From Pseudoalteromonas sp. EB27 (GTDB taxonomy: Bacteria; Pseudomonadota; Gammaproteobacteria; Enterobacterales; Alteromonadaceae), in contig NZ_MTQD01000012.1 of NCBI RefSeq assembly GCF_001974875.1, positions 121,819 through 185,818 of the forward strand: a stretch of DNA of 64,000 nucleotides, given 5' to 3'. Both the position numbers and the translations under genes were made by a program. Positions 1-9,321 of the stretch are shown piece by piece. Below the pieces are notes generated by a model. The model ran no database searches and was not told the DNA's origin. It worked only from the letters and a program-made list of their open reading frames with translations. Every line of letters starts with the position of its first letter. Positions within the stretch are counted from its first letter, which is position 1.

Positions 1-488
1 TGTACGACGAAGAAGGCACAAAGCTTGCCGATAACTTTTTAATGACGCTAGAGCGTGAGCAAAGTGCGGTGGGTATTTTTTATAACGACGTTGATAACGG
101 TCTACGTATGATGAGCGTTGAAGAAAACCTAACGCCAAGTAGTTACAGCCATACGGTATCGGTTGTAAACCTAATTGAAAGCTACGCAGGGCAGTCGGTT
201 TCAGATGTAGATGTGTACTTTACACTTAACGGCGAAACGGTAGACGACACCAGTAACGTAGTTGATGGTTTAGATAGATACGATCAAGAAGAGCAGGTTG
301 TAGATAACGAAGTTTACACTGTTTATGCTGTATATGAAGACAACGGTCAGCAAATTGTGCTTATTCAACAAAGCGATATGGACTTTACACAAGAGGGTAA
401 TTACATATTGATTTTAGAGCATGATGAAACAACAAGCTCAGGTTATAAAATGACCCTAGAGCGTACTATTACCGATAGTGTTGAATAA
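1..488 (+). CDS. C-terminal part of a protein with repeated DUF4397-like modules (partial)
   Basis: The reading frame is open to the left edge, so this is only the C-terminal end; the first ATG at 42 is internal, because the codons before it read YDEEGTKLADNFL and continue the same style of sequence. The visible 160 residues are acidic and beta-rich, and the motif MTLER occurs twice (shortly after the left edge and at the C terminus), which suggests tandem modules about 120 residues long. The segment with VVNL...VDVYFTLNG resembles DUF4397-type extracellular domains. That family call is tentative. Any signal peptide or anchor lies outside the window. A strong terminator follows. Confidence 0.6.
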   Translation, partial: YDEEGTKLADNFLMTLEREQSAVGIFYNDVDNGLRMMSVEENLTPSSYSHTVSVVNLIESYAGQSVSDVDVYFTLNGETVDDTSNVVDGLDRYDQEEQVVDNEVYTVYAVYEDNGQQIVLIQQSDMDFTQEGNYILILEHDETTSSGYKMTLERTITDSVE

Positions 489-511
489 ACCTAAATATAT
501 TATGTAGCGTA

Positions 512-545
512 AAGCCTAAGTACTTTAAGTGCTTAGGCTTTTTTT
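512..545 (+). terminator. Rho-independent terminator
   Basis: Perfect stem AAGCCTAAG / CTTAGGCTT around a short A/T loop, followed by a run of seven T. It ends the transcript of the partial gene at the left edge. Confidence 0.9.
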
Positions 546-615
546 ATCGAACAAAATTTACCTACTTATTAATAATTAGGTACACTCAGGGCATAATAAT
601 TAATAAGAGTGTGCC

Positions 616-3255
616 ATGGATGATTTAGTTGGGTTAGCCGTTATAGTAATACTGGTTGTAGTTGCCGGTGCTATTTGCGGCTTAATAGCGCTAGTGCAGT
701 TAAATGGATTAAAACAAGAAGTTGCTGTTTTAAGGGCCAAAGTCACACACTTACAAACACATAAACCGATATCGCAAAGTGAACCTCAAAGCGAAGCATC
801 TACTGCTCAGGTAGCGCTTTCAAGGTCTGAGCCAATCGCTTATAAAGCACGGTCAAACTTAACGCCCCAAAGCGCGTCACCACCTGTAATAAATCAGCCA
901 TCAGCGCCTCCTAAAAAAGCCAAACCAGCTAAAGCATCAGCCATAGAGTTACTCTTTAATAAACTACGCGGAGGGTTTGAAGAGAACTGGATGACCTGGA
1001 TAGGCGCAATAGCGCTTGCGTTTGGGGGCATATTTTTAGCTAAATACAGCCTAGAAGCTGGATTACTATCGCCTGTAATGAGGTTGAGTTTAGGTGGCTT
1101 ATTTGGGCTTAGCTTAATTGCAGCCGCGGCTTATTTACATCATAAACGCGTTGTATTTGAAGGCTTTAATAATTACATACCCGCAGCGCTTGCAAGCGGC
1201 GGGTTTATTACCTGTTTTGCTTTAACGCTTTTAGCTTACAGTAGCTACGATATGCTTAGCCCTACCGTGGCATTTTTTGCACTGGCAGTTATTGCAATTA
1301 GTGCAAGTGCAATGGCGCTTAGGTTAGGCCCATTATTGGCTGTATTAGGTATTATTGGCGCTTATAGTGTACCAATATGGGTTAATACAGGCAGCGGTAA
1401 CTTGTTTGCGTTATTTATGTATGTTGGTTTTGTAAGTTTGTCGGCTGCGTTAGTTGCACATAAAGTGCAGCGAGCTTGGTTGTGGTATTTATTATGGGCA
1501 GGGCACATTGGCTGGTATTTAGTTGGTTTTACGCTACTTGAAGTTAATACCGTTTGGTTAATGGGGGCATTTGCTTTACTTAGTATTGTAGGGTTAATTG
1601 CTATACCGCGCTTAGGTCTAAAACTGAATGTTATTGAACATCGCCCGTACAGTTTAAAACGCTTAATTAAAGTGCTTCCAGATCATGCATTACTACTCGC
1701 TTTTATAGCGCCCTTAATATTTACTATGTTGATCAGTCACTTTGATATGCAGTGGCAAGCAATCGGCGTGTTAAGTATTGTATTGGTGTTGTTTTTAGTC
1801 CTTAAAAATAGCCGTTGGGATATTTGGCAGGGCGTAGCGTTAGTTATTTCAACGCTATTAGTGTTAGGCGCTCAGCGCACGCATCTTTCGCCAAATCTAT
1901 TTGATGACGCACTCTTTATATTCAAAAATGAGTATGGTTTGGGTTTATTACTCGGATTGTTACTTACTACTTTTGGGCTTTATTACGGTAAAAAACAGAT
2001 TAAGCGTTTAGCGTTTCATATTACGGGGGCATTTAGTGTATTTGTAATGATAGCTACTTTATATACGCTTATTCCTAATTCCGCGTTAAGTACTGCATAT
2101 CCACTTTGGGGTGTTGTATTGTTTATAGTGGCAGCTATTTTAATAAAGTCTGCGCAACATAATACAACGCTATTTCAGCGTTTTACTTATTGGGTAGGTG
2201 CTAATGCCAATATTACGTTAGCAATTACCATGCTATTAAGTGACAGCGGCCTAACCATTGCTCTTGTTGTACAAGTATTACTTATAAGCGTACTTATTAA
2301 GCGCTATAACGTGCCTATGCCACATTGGCCTATAAAAGCCTTGGTTGCTGCGTTATTACTGCGCTTAACGCTTGCGCCTTGGACACCAAGCTACGATGCG
2401 TTAACGGTATTTGGTTTGCATTGGAGTATTGTGGTTTATCCGTTATGTATCGCGTTATTTTTTGCCGCAGCTAAGTGCTTTGACTCATCAAAACTTAAAA
2501 TATGGCTCGAAGGTGCAGCCCTTCATTGTTTAGCGCTTTTTATTACTACCGAAACAAGTTATCAGCTAGTAGGGCATTATCCGCAATTTGATTCACTTAA
2601 CTTTTACGAACAAATACTCCTTACCTGTAACTGGCTGGCATTAGGGTGTGTGTATTTACACAGAGCAAAACTTGCCGGTACTTTAGCTAAGTTATATAAA
2701 GTGGCGGGTTTTGCACTTGCGGGATTAGCAGGGCTTTTTGCTATTAAAACACTACTTGACGATAACCCATTATTTGAATCACTTTACATAGGTGAGCTGC
2801 CAATATTTAACTGGTTATTACTATTGTGGTTAGTTCCTGCAGGATTAACGCTTTGGCTGGCCAAGCTTGTAAAACCAATAAATGCTAAAGCTACGCCATT
2901 TATATTGGCCGTTGCGGGTGGCTTTATATTATTGGCAATAAACAGCTTTATTCGTCAGTACTGGCAAGGTCCTTACATTTACTTATCAAAAGGCGCAAGC
3001 AATGCAGAGCTTTATAGCTACTCTGTTATTTGGTTAGTATTGGGTGCGGGTACTGTTATTTTTGGTCATTTAAAAAATCAATTATTAATACAAAAAGTAG
3101 GCCTAGGCATACTAGCTGCAGTTATTGTTAAAGTGTTTTTAATTGATATGGCTAACTTGGAGGGCTTACTTAAAGCGCTTTCGTTTATTGGATTAGGGCT
3201 TTCGTTGGTGGGGTTAAGTTGGTTGTTCCAAAAGCTTAGAAGCCGAGTTAGCTAA
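616..3255 (+). CDS. DUF2339 multi-pass membrane protein
   Basis: An 879-residue polytopic membrane protein. Residues 5-30 form a first hydrophobic segment, 35-50 a short heptad-like stretch, and 50-118 a soluble linker rich in Ser, Pro, Ala and Lys. From about 120 onwards nearly the whole chain is hydrophobic (20 or more segments). The start of that block, WMTWIGAIALAFGGIFLAKY, fits the conserved beginning of the DUF2339 family (WIG.iaL.lG.iFf.kY). The family is widespread, probably in the inner membrane, and has no established function. The ATG at 616 follows AAGAG at a suitable distance. It is a single gene between two terminators. Confidence 0.9.
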   Translation: MDDLVGLAVIVILVVVAGAICGLIALVQLNGLKQEVAVLRAKVTHLQTHKPISQSEPQSEASTAQVALSRSEPIAYKARSNLTPQSASPPVINQPSAPPKKAKPAKASAIELLFNKLRGGFEENWMTWIGAIALAFGGIFLAKYSLEAGLLSPVMRLSLGGLFGLSLIAAAAYLHHKRVVFEGFNNYIPAALASGGFITCFALTLLAYSSYDMLSPTVAFFALAVIAISASAMALRLGPLLAVLGIIGAYSVPIWVNTGSGNLFALFMYVGFVSLSAALVAHKVQRAWLWYLLWAGHIGWYLVGFTLLEVNTVWLMGAFALLSIVGLIAIPRLGLKLNVIEHRPYSLKRLIKVLPDHALLLAFIAPLIFTMLISHFDMQWQAIGVLSIVLVLFLVLKNSRWDIWQGVALVISTLLVLGAQRTHLSPNLFDDALFIFKNEYGLGLLLGLLLTTFGLYYGKKQIKRLAFHITGAFSVFVMIATLYTLIPNSALSTAYPLWGVVLFIVAAILIKSAQHNTTLFQRFTYWVGANANITLAITMLLSDSGLTIALVVQVLLISVLIKRYNVPMPHWPIKALVAALLLRLTLAPWTPSYDALTVFGLHWSIVVYPLCIALFFAAAKCFDSSKLKIWLEGAALHCLALFITTETSYQLVGHYPQFDSLNFYEQILLTCNWLALGCVYLHRAKLAGTLAKLYKVAGFALAGLAGLFAIKTLLDDNPLFESLYIGELPIFNWLLLLWLVPAGLTLWLAKLVKPINAKATPFILAVAGGFILLAINSFIRQYWQGPYIYLSKGASNAELYSYSVIWLVLGAGTVIFGHLKNQLLIQKVGLGILAAVIVKVFLIDMANLEGLLKALSFIGLGLSLVGLSWLFQKLRSRVS

Positions 3256-3292
3256 GTAAACAGATCTCACGCTAAGTAAAGTTAGCTAAAGC

Positions 3293-3324
3293 AAAGCCCA
3301 GTATTAATACTGGGCTTTTTGTTT
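3293..3324. terminator. Bidirectional terminator between convergent genes
   Basis: Stem GCCCAGTA / TACTGGGC with a TTAA loop, flanked by AAA on the left and TTTTT on the right. It can serve the DUF2339 gene (plus) and the CrbS-like gene (minus), which converge here. Confidence 0.85.
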
Positions 3325-3358
3325 TGTGCCGGTAAAAGTTAGCTAATAGTTATTGGTA

Positions 3359-6300
3359 TTAGGTGCTGTGATTAAGCAAGGCTTTTAGTTTACCTGGCTT
3401 AATTGGCTTACTTAAATAATGAATATTAGCGGCTTTGGTTTCTTGTTTAAGTTCTGTGTCGCGCACTGCTGTAATTAAAATAGCAGGTACTTGGCTTTGC
3501 CATATTTCACGCAGAGTTTTAATAAGCGTAATGCCATCACAGTCATCACCTAATTGATAATCCATTAGAATAACATCGGGTGCCCCGTTTTCTTTAGCGT
3601 GCCTTAGTACCGTATCTACGTTATCAAACAGTGTGTAATTAGCCTGCCACTTCTTAAGTAAACTTGCCATTGCTGCTAGGTTTTCGGGGTCGTCGTCTAC
3701 GGCTACAATATTTATAGCAGCGCGATTTTCTATTAAGTTACTTGCCGTAGGTTTTTGTTGTACAAATTGTACATCGCCGTAGGGCACTTCAATACTAAAG
3801 CGGCTACCTTTATTAGGTTCTGAATGTACGTCTAGCGGTAAGCTTAATAGGTCTGCCATTCGTTTTACTACGCCAAGCCCTAAGCCAACGCCTTTGTTAT
3901 CGCCCGACTCAACACGGTAAAAGTCGTTAAATATTTTAGCTTGCTCTACTTCGCTAATACCTGGGCCTGTATCCCATACTTCTATTCGTAAATTGTGTTT
4001 ACGGTTTCTACAGGCAATTAATACACGACCATTATCGGTGTATTTAACTGCATTAGAGACCAAGTTTTGAATAATTCGGCGCAGATAGGTTATATCGCTG
4101 TGCACAATTTGCTGGTTTGAACGCACACTAAGTTTAAGCCCTTTATCACTTGATAAAATAGCGTATTCACTTTGCAGTGGCGCTAAAATATCTTCAATAT
4201 AAAAGTGGCGAGGGGTAGGGGTCATAGCGCCTTGCTCAAGCTTAGCTATTTCAAGCAATGCCGACATTAAATGCACGGTTGAATCGAGACTGTCGCCTAG
4301 TTTTTCAAAGCTGTTTTGGTTAGTGCTGTCGAGCTGTTTTTCGTCAATAGCGGCAAGGTATAAACGTGCTGCATTTAACGGCTGTAAAATGTCGTGGCTC
4401 GCCAGTGCTAAAAAGCGCGTTTTACTGTCGTTGGCTTGCTCTGCTTCTCGTTTGGCTAAAGTAAGTGCTTGCTCAGTTTGTACACGGCTATCTATTTGAG
4501 CTTGTAAGTCTTTATTGATAGTTTGCACTTCTTGAGTACGTGCTTCTATGCGGTTTTCAAGATCCATGTTTACTTCTTCAAGCGCATTTTGCGTACTTAT
4601 GTGGTTTGTAATATCTGAAAAGCTGGTAACAAATCCGCCATCGGGCAGCGGATTACCAATCATTTCGTATACTTGGCCATTACGACGGTGGCGAATAAAA
4701 TGATGCGAGCTGCCATATTTTAAATGCTGTACACGTTTTTCTACTTGGCGTTCTATTTCGCCTGGGCCACATTCACCACGGTTAGCGTTGTATCTAATAA
4801 TGTCTTCTATGGGTTGGCCTACTTCTAAAAAGCCTTCAGGGTAGCCAAACATTTCATTGTAGCGTTTGTTCCATGCAACGAGTTTTAAATCTTTATCAAC
4901 AACTGAAATACCGTGGCTTAAATTTTCGAGTGAGGTAAATAACAGATTTTGATTAAATTGCAACGCTTGTGTGGTTTCGTCAAAAAAGTTTACTACTTCC
5001 TCAAACGCCATACGTTTACCCGACGATACCGTATGTATTAACGCTTGTGCCGACGATGCACCAAGCACGCCCGTTAATGCGCGTTCGCAGTAAGCTATAA
5101 ATTCAGGCTCTGGGTGTGCGTTGTTATCACTTAAATGATGGGCGAGTGCGTAATGGGCCAGTACTTGTTGGCTGCGCTGAATACCTAGAAATGTTTGCAG
5201 TAGTATTTTAAAGTCGTAAACGGTGGCTTTTACGTCTTTATTTAAGCGCCTTGATAAAATAGTCTGATCTTTAGGGTTAACAAAAGCAGCGGCCTGAATT
5301 TTATCAATTAAGCGCTCCTCAGCCCCAAGTGAAAAACTAATATAACAACCAATATTGGCAAACAAAGCTATCAAGGTTCCACGCGTTATAAGCGTTTGTT
5401 GCAGCTCGCTATCAAGGGTTGTACCGGCATCGAGTATTGGCAGCATTAAAAATAGTATCCAGCAAATAAAGCCTGCTACTAAACCCGCATACACCCCATA
5501 AGCATGACCTTTTCGCCAATATAAACCACCCACAATAGAGGGCAGCAATTGGGTAACAAGTGAAAATGCGACCAAGCCCATACTGGCCAGTGCGCTACTA
5601 TGGCCAAACCATTGCTGATAGAAATAGGCCAAAATTAATATGCCTGCAATAGCAAAGCGCCTTACAAGTAATATACGAGACTTATAACTGCTGGTAATTA
5701 AGTTACGTTTAAACTTTCTACGCAGCATTAACGGCAATACCACATCGTTTGAAATCATCGTGCTTAATGTAAGCGTTGCTACCACTATCATTGCGGTGGC
5801 GGCAGATAGTCCACCTATAAATACAAAAGTGGTTAAGAATGCATTGTCGTTAATTAAAGGTAGGGCAAGTACAAAGCTGTCGGGTGAATAACCGCTGCCA
5901 ATTTCAGGATGAATGGCCGCAGTCGCAATAGGTAAAATCATTGCGGCTGTTAGTAGTAAATACAGCGGAAAAGCCCAGCGAGCGGTAAGTAAGTGGCGTT
6001 TGTTTTGATTGTCGACCACGGTTACATGAAACTGGCGAGGCAAACATATAATAGCCGCTGCAGCCATTAAAGACTGGCCAATAAAGTTAAAGCTAAAAAA
6101 GTTAAAGTTAGTCCAGTGATCCCAAATCGATTCGGTTACTTTATTTGCAGCGGTTTCGGGCAAGTTAAATAGTGTAAATACTGCAAGTCCAGCAACAGCA
6201 ATAAGGGCAATCAGTTTAATCATTGATTCAAATGCAACAGCAAGCATTAACCCAGAACGATATTCAGTTACATCAACCTTGCGTGTACCAAAAAATATGG

Positions 6301-6799
6301 CAAACAAAGCCATAATTAATGTAGCCGAAAGCGCGAGCATATCACCGGATATTTTAGTACTACTTTGCAGCAGTAAAAAGCTGGTACTGAGCGCTTTTAA
6401 TTGCAGTGCAATGTAGGGAATAGTCGCTAGTAACGCGATTACAGTAACCATAATCGCCGTAGTTTGGCGTTTGCCGTAACGAGCTGAAATAAAATCGGCA
6501 ATAGTGGTTATGTTTTGCTTTTTACTCACAAGTACCAATTTACGTAAAAACCCTTGGCCGAAAAAAAACAACAAGGCAGGGCCAAGTAAAATGGGTAAAT
6601 AACTCCAACTGCTGGTGGCCGCTGTACCTACCGAGCCGTAATAAGTCCACGACGTACAATAAATGCCTAATGACAGTGAATATACAAAAGGATGGTGGCT
6701 AATACGCTTTGCCAAAGGTGTTGTTTTATCGCCCCAGTTGGCAAGCCAAAACAGCACACCTATATAACTTAAAGCAACAATAATGAGTACGGCAGTCAT
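3359..6799 (-). CDS. crbS: CrbS-like sodium/solute symporter-domain hybrid histidine kinase
   Basis: A sensor kinase fused to a transporter. With the chosen start it has 1146 residues: an SLC5/sodium:solute symporter domain of about 13 helices (about 1-490), a linker, a PAS domain (about 620-735), a coiled coil, HisKA with phospho-acceptor H802 in ASHDILQPLN, an HATPase with N box NLVSNAVKYTD and G box GVGLGLG, and a C-terminal receiver with D1080 in VILMDYQL. CbrA and CrbS kinases share the symporter-kinase layout. The receiver and the neighbours (symporter, CBS/DUF294 protein, exonuclease) match the Vibrio crbS locus that controls the acetate switch. An upstream GTG at 6856 is possible, but the ATG at 6799 has AAGG nine bases before it and starts directly at the first helix. 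The partner regulator CrbR is not in this window. Confidence 0.8.
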   Translation of the reverse strand: MTAVLIIVALSYIGVLFWLANWGDKTTPLAKRISHHPFVYSLSLGIYCTSWTYYGSVGTAATSSWSYLPILLGPALLFFFGQGFLRKLVLVSKKQNITTIADFISARYGKRQTTAIMVTVIALLATIPYIALQLKALSTSFLLLQSSTKISGDMLALSATLIMALFAIFFGTRKVDVTEYRSGLMLAVAFESMIKLIALIAVAGLAVFTLFNLPETAANKVTESIWDHWTNFNFFSFNFIGQSLMAAAAIICLPRQFHVTVVDNQNKRHLLTARWAFPLYLLLTAAMILPIATAAIHPEIGSGYSPDSFVLALPLINDNAFLTTFVFIGGLSAATAMIVVATLTLSTMISNDVVLPLMLRRKFKRNLITSSYKSRILLVRRFAIAGILILAYFYQQWFGHSSALASMGLVAFSLVTQLLPSIVGGLYWRKGHAYGVYAGLVAGFICWILFLMLPILDAGTTLDSELQQTLITRGTLIALFANIGCYISFSLGAEERLIDKIQAAAFVNPKDQTILSRRLNKDVKATVYDFKILLQTFLGIQRSQQVLAHYALAHHLSDNNAHPEPEFIAYCERALTGVLGASSAQALIHTVSSGKRMAFEEVVNFFDETTQALQFNQNLLFTSLENLSHGISVVDKDLKLVAWNKRYNEMFGYPEGFLEVGQPIEDIIRYNANRGECGPGEIERQVEKRVQHLKYGSSHHFIRHRRNGQVYEMIGNPLPDGGFVTSFSDITNHISTQNALEEVNMDLENRIEARTQEVQTINKDLQAQIDSRVQTEQALTLAKREAEQANDSKTRFLALASHDILQPLNAARLYLAAIDEKQLDSTNQNSFEKLGDSLDSTVHLMSALLEIAKLEQGAMTPTPRHFYIEDILAPLQSEYAILSSDKGLKLSVRSNQQIVHSDITYLRRIIQNLVSNAVKYTDNGRVLIACRNRKHNLRIEVWDTGPGISEVEQAKIFNDFYRVESGDNKGVGLGLGVVKRMADLLSLPLDVHSEPNKGSRFSIEVPYGDVQFVQQKPTASNLIENRAAINIVAVDDDPENLAAMASLLKKWQANYTLFDNVDTVLRHAKENGAPDVILMDYQLGDDCDGITLIKTLREIWQSQVPAILITAVRDTELKQETKAANIHYLSKPIKPGKLKALLNHST

Positions 6800-7211
6800 G
6801 TTGTTATTAAACCTTATTATTTTAAATAGTCCCTCATCCCTATGAGGGATTAACACAATACCAGAACTCCTAGCGAGTGTGCGTGCAGATTTTTATTTCT
6901 AAATGGTATTTATATTTTAAGTTGTTGAATTTAAGTGGTTAAATTTAAATTTGTAATTATATTAGACTAATGTCGCAGTATTAACTAATTTGTAACATCT
7001 CCTGTATTTTAAATATCCATAAATGATTAACTTTATGTAATTAAAAGGTTTTTGGTTTTTTAAATAAAATTCAATCTGCAGTTTACGTAAACGTTAACAA
7101 GCTGTTACGACTATGGTCTCAATTCAATATTTAACCAGCGTTGCTAAATTGGTAAGCGAAGATAAAAAACCACTCATCGCGATATTGCGGTGCTTAAAGG
7201 GGAAAACAAAA
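6800..7211. promoter_or_regulatory. Divergent control region of the CrbS-like kinase and the symporter operon
   Basis: 412 bases without a convincing gene, AT-rich in the middle, between divergent starts. Two perfect palindromic elements stand out: CCCTCAT-ccct-ATGAGGG at 6831-6848, in the probable leader of the kinase gene, and GTTTACGTAAAC at 7081-7092, which runs straight into GTTAAC. Either could be a regulator site, but neither matches a motif I can name with confidence. An in-frame extension of the DUF4212 gene back to 7113 exists and was judged not to be coding. Confidence 0.5.
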
Positions 7212-7475
7212 ATGGCTTTTAAAGATGAAGAACAAGCAAAAGCTTATTGGGCAGAAAACATTTCACTGTTATTTAAACTATTAGCAGTGTGGTTTATCGT
7301 GTCTTTCGGCTTTGGCATATTACTGGTTGATGTACTTAATGAAGTGCGTTTTTTTGGGTTTAAACTTGGCTTCTGGTTCGCCCAGCAAGGCGCGATTTAT
7401 ACCTTTGTTGCTTTGATTTTTGTGTACGTTTTCAAAATGAATACGTTAGATAAAAAATACGGCGTAGACGAATAG
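7212..7475 (+). CDS. DUF4212 protein, small subunit of a sodium:solute symporter
   Basis: An 87-residue protein with two membrane helices (about 25-45 and 52-75) and the typical ending MNTLDKKYGVDE. It belongs to the small-subunit family (DUF4212) that always precedes the VC_2705-type symporter, as it does here, with ten bases between the genes. The longer frame from 7113 was not used. The ATG at 7212 has AAAGGGG ten bases upstream and gives the usual family length of 85-90 residues, while the extra 33 residues look unrelated. Confidence 0.88.
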   Translation: MAFKDEEQAKAYWAENISLLFKLLAVWFIVSFGFGILLVDVLNEVRFFGFKLGFWFAQQGAIYTFVALIFVYVFKMNTLDKKYGVDE

Positions 7476-7485
7476 GAGCTAAGCA

Positions 7486-9210
7486 ATGGATGTTCAAACA
7501 CTCACGTTTATAATTGTTGGTTTAAGCTTTGCGCTTTATATCGGCATAGCAATTTGGGCCCGAGCGGGTTCAACTAAAGAGTTTTATGTAGCAGGCGGCG
7601 GCGTACCTCCTCTTGCTAATGGTATGGCAACAGCCGCGGATTGGATGAGCGCCGCGTCGTTTATTTCAATGGCGGGTATTATTTCGTTTGCAGGTTACGA
7701 TGGCAGCGTTTACTTAATGGGGTGGACTGGTGGTTATGTACTATTAGCTATGTGTTTAGCGCCTTACTTACGTAAATTCGGCAAGTTTACCGTGCCTGAC
7801 TTTATTGGCGACCGTTACTATTCACGCACCGCGCGTTTAGTGGCAATTGTATGTGCCATATTCATTTGTTTCACTTACATTGCAGGGCAAATGCGTGGTG
7901 TAGGCGTGGTATTTTCACGCTTTTTAGAAGTAGAAATTGAAACCGGTGTTTACATTGGTATGGTGATTGTATTTTTCTACGCCGTACTTGGCGGTATGAA
8001 AGGCATTACCTACACGCAAGTAGCGCAGTACTGTGTACTTGTATTTGCATACCTTGTACCAGCCATTTTTATCTCGATGATGATGACGGGTCACTTCTTC
8101 CCACAAACAGGTTTTGGTGCCACATTAATTGGCAGCGATGGCGTGTACGTACTTGATAAACTGGACGGTCTAAGCGCTGAGCTTGGTTTTGCACAGTACA
8201 CCGAAGGCTCTAAGAGCATGATTGACGTGTTCGCTATTACTGGTGCATTAATGGTAGGTACTGCTGGTTTACCACATGTAATTGTTCGCTTTTTCACTGT
8301 ACCTCGCGTAAAAGACACGCGTATTTCTGCAGCATGGACTCTTGTGTTCATCGCGATTGTTTATACCACAGCACCAGCGGTTGCCTCGTTTGCTCGTGTA
8401 AACATGATTGATACCATAAACGGTAAAGATGGCAGTGGTACAGAGTATGCAGAAGCACCAGGGTGGATTAAAAACTGGGAACGCACAGGTTTAATTACAT
8501 TTGATGATAAAAACGGCGATGGCAAAATGTTCTACACGGCGGGTAAAATCACCGATCCGAACAGTGCTAACGAAGTAAACGTAGACCGCGACATTATGGT
8601 ATTAGCTAATCCAGAGATTGCTAACTTACCAGCGTGGGTAATCGCACTTGTAGCTGCGGGTGGTATTGCCGCTGCACTGTCTACAACAGCAGGTTTACTA
8701 CTGGTTATTTCAACCTCTGTTTCGCACGATTTACTCAAGCGAACTCTCAAGCCCGATATTACCGACAAGCAAGAGTTACTTGCAGCGAGGTTGGCAGCCA
8801 TGGTCGCTATTGTTATCTCCGCGTACTTTGGTATTAACCCGCCTGGATTTGTGGCATCGGTAGTGGCATTTGCATTCGGCTTGGCGGCAGCGAGTTTCTT
8901 CCCAGCAATTATTATGGGTATATTCTCTAAAACAATGAACCGCGAAGGCGCAATTGCAGGCATGGTAACGGGTATTGGCTTTACCGCTGCGTATATCATT
9001 TTCTTCAAGTTTGTTAGCCCAGAGCTAAACAGCCCTGAAAACTGGTTCTTAGGTATTTCACCTGAAGGTATTGGCTTAATTGGTATGATTATTAACTTTG
9101 CAGTAGCTGCAATTGTTCTTAAGTTTACTAAACCTACACCAGTTGAAATTCAACTAATGGTTGAAGGTATTCGTAACCCTAAAGGATCGGCTGAAGCGCA
9201 TGACCATTAG
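7486..9210 (+). CDS. Sodium:solute symporter, VC_2705 subfamily (ActP-like large subunit)
   Basis: A 574-residue SLC5-family transporter with about 13 helices, in the inner membrane. The family signature region around YVAGGGVPPLANGMATAADW is present. Relatives import acetate or other small carboxylates with sodium; the substrate here is inferred only from the neighbouring CrbS-like kinase. Between helices, at about residues 310-370, is a hydrophilic insertion with DDKNGDGK (residue 340 onwards), which resembles an EF-hand calcium loop. AGGAG lies at the proper distance before the ATG, and the gene is co-transcribed with the small subunit. A strong terminator follows. Confidence 0.88.
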   Translation: MDVQTLTFIIVGLSFALYIGIAIWARAGSTKEFYVAGGGVPPLANGMATAADWMSAASFISMAGIISFAGYDGSVYLMGWTGGYVLLAMCLAPYLRKFGKFTVPDFIGDRYYSRTARLVAIVCAIFICFTYIAGQMRGVGVVFSRFLEVEIETGVYIGMVIVFFYAVLGGMKGITYTQVAQYCVLVFAYLVPAIFISMMMTGHFFPQTGFGATLIGSDGVYVLDKLDGLSAELGFAQYTEGSKSMIDVFAITGALMVGTAGLPHVIVRFFTVPRVKDTRISAAWTLVFIAIVYTTAPAVASFARVNMIDTINGKDGSGTEYAEAPGWIKNWERTGLITFDDKNGDGKMFYTAGKITDPNSANEVNVDRDIMVLANPEIANLPAWVIALVAAGGIAAALSTTAGLLLVISTSVSHDLLKRTLKPDITDKQELLAARLAAMVAIVISAYFGINPPGFVASVVAFAFGLAAASFFPAIIMGIFSKTMNREGAIAGMVTGIGFTAAYIIFFKFVSPELNSPENWFLGISPEGIGLIGMIINFAVAAIVLKFTKPTPVEIQLMVEGIRNPKGSAEAHDH

Positions 9211-9250
9211 CCACAATTTATAAGTTACAGTTTAGAAAACATAAAGCACC

Positions 9251-9281
9251 AAAAGCCCGACTTTAGTCGGGCTTTTTATTT
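9251..9281 (+). terminator. Rho-independent terminator
   Basis: Stem AAGCCCGACT / AGTCGGGCTT followed by a T run; it ends the symporter operon. Confidence 0.9.
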
Positions 9282-9321
9282 GTTTAATAAATAAGTACAT
9301 TGGTGTTGTGTATACTTTTTA

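Noticed and set aside
6800..6856. GTG start at 6856 for the CrbS-like kinase
   Set aside because: It would add 19 residues across a palindrome, and the ATG at 6799 has a ribosome-binding site and starts at the first membrane helix.
7113..7211. N-terminal extension of the DUF4212 protein
   Set aside because: The extra 33 residues do not resemble the family, and the internal ATG has a strong ribosome-binding site.
8091..9008. Long minus-strand frames opposite the symporter gene
   Set aside because: They lie fully inside a well-supported transporter gene and show low-complexity composition typical of antisense shadows.
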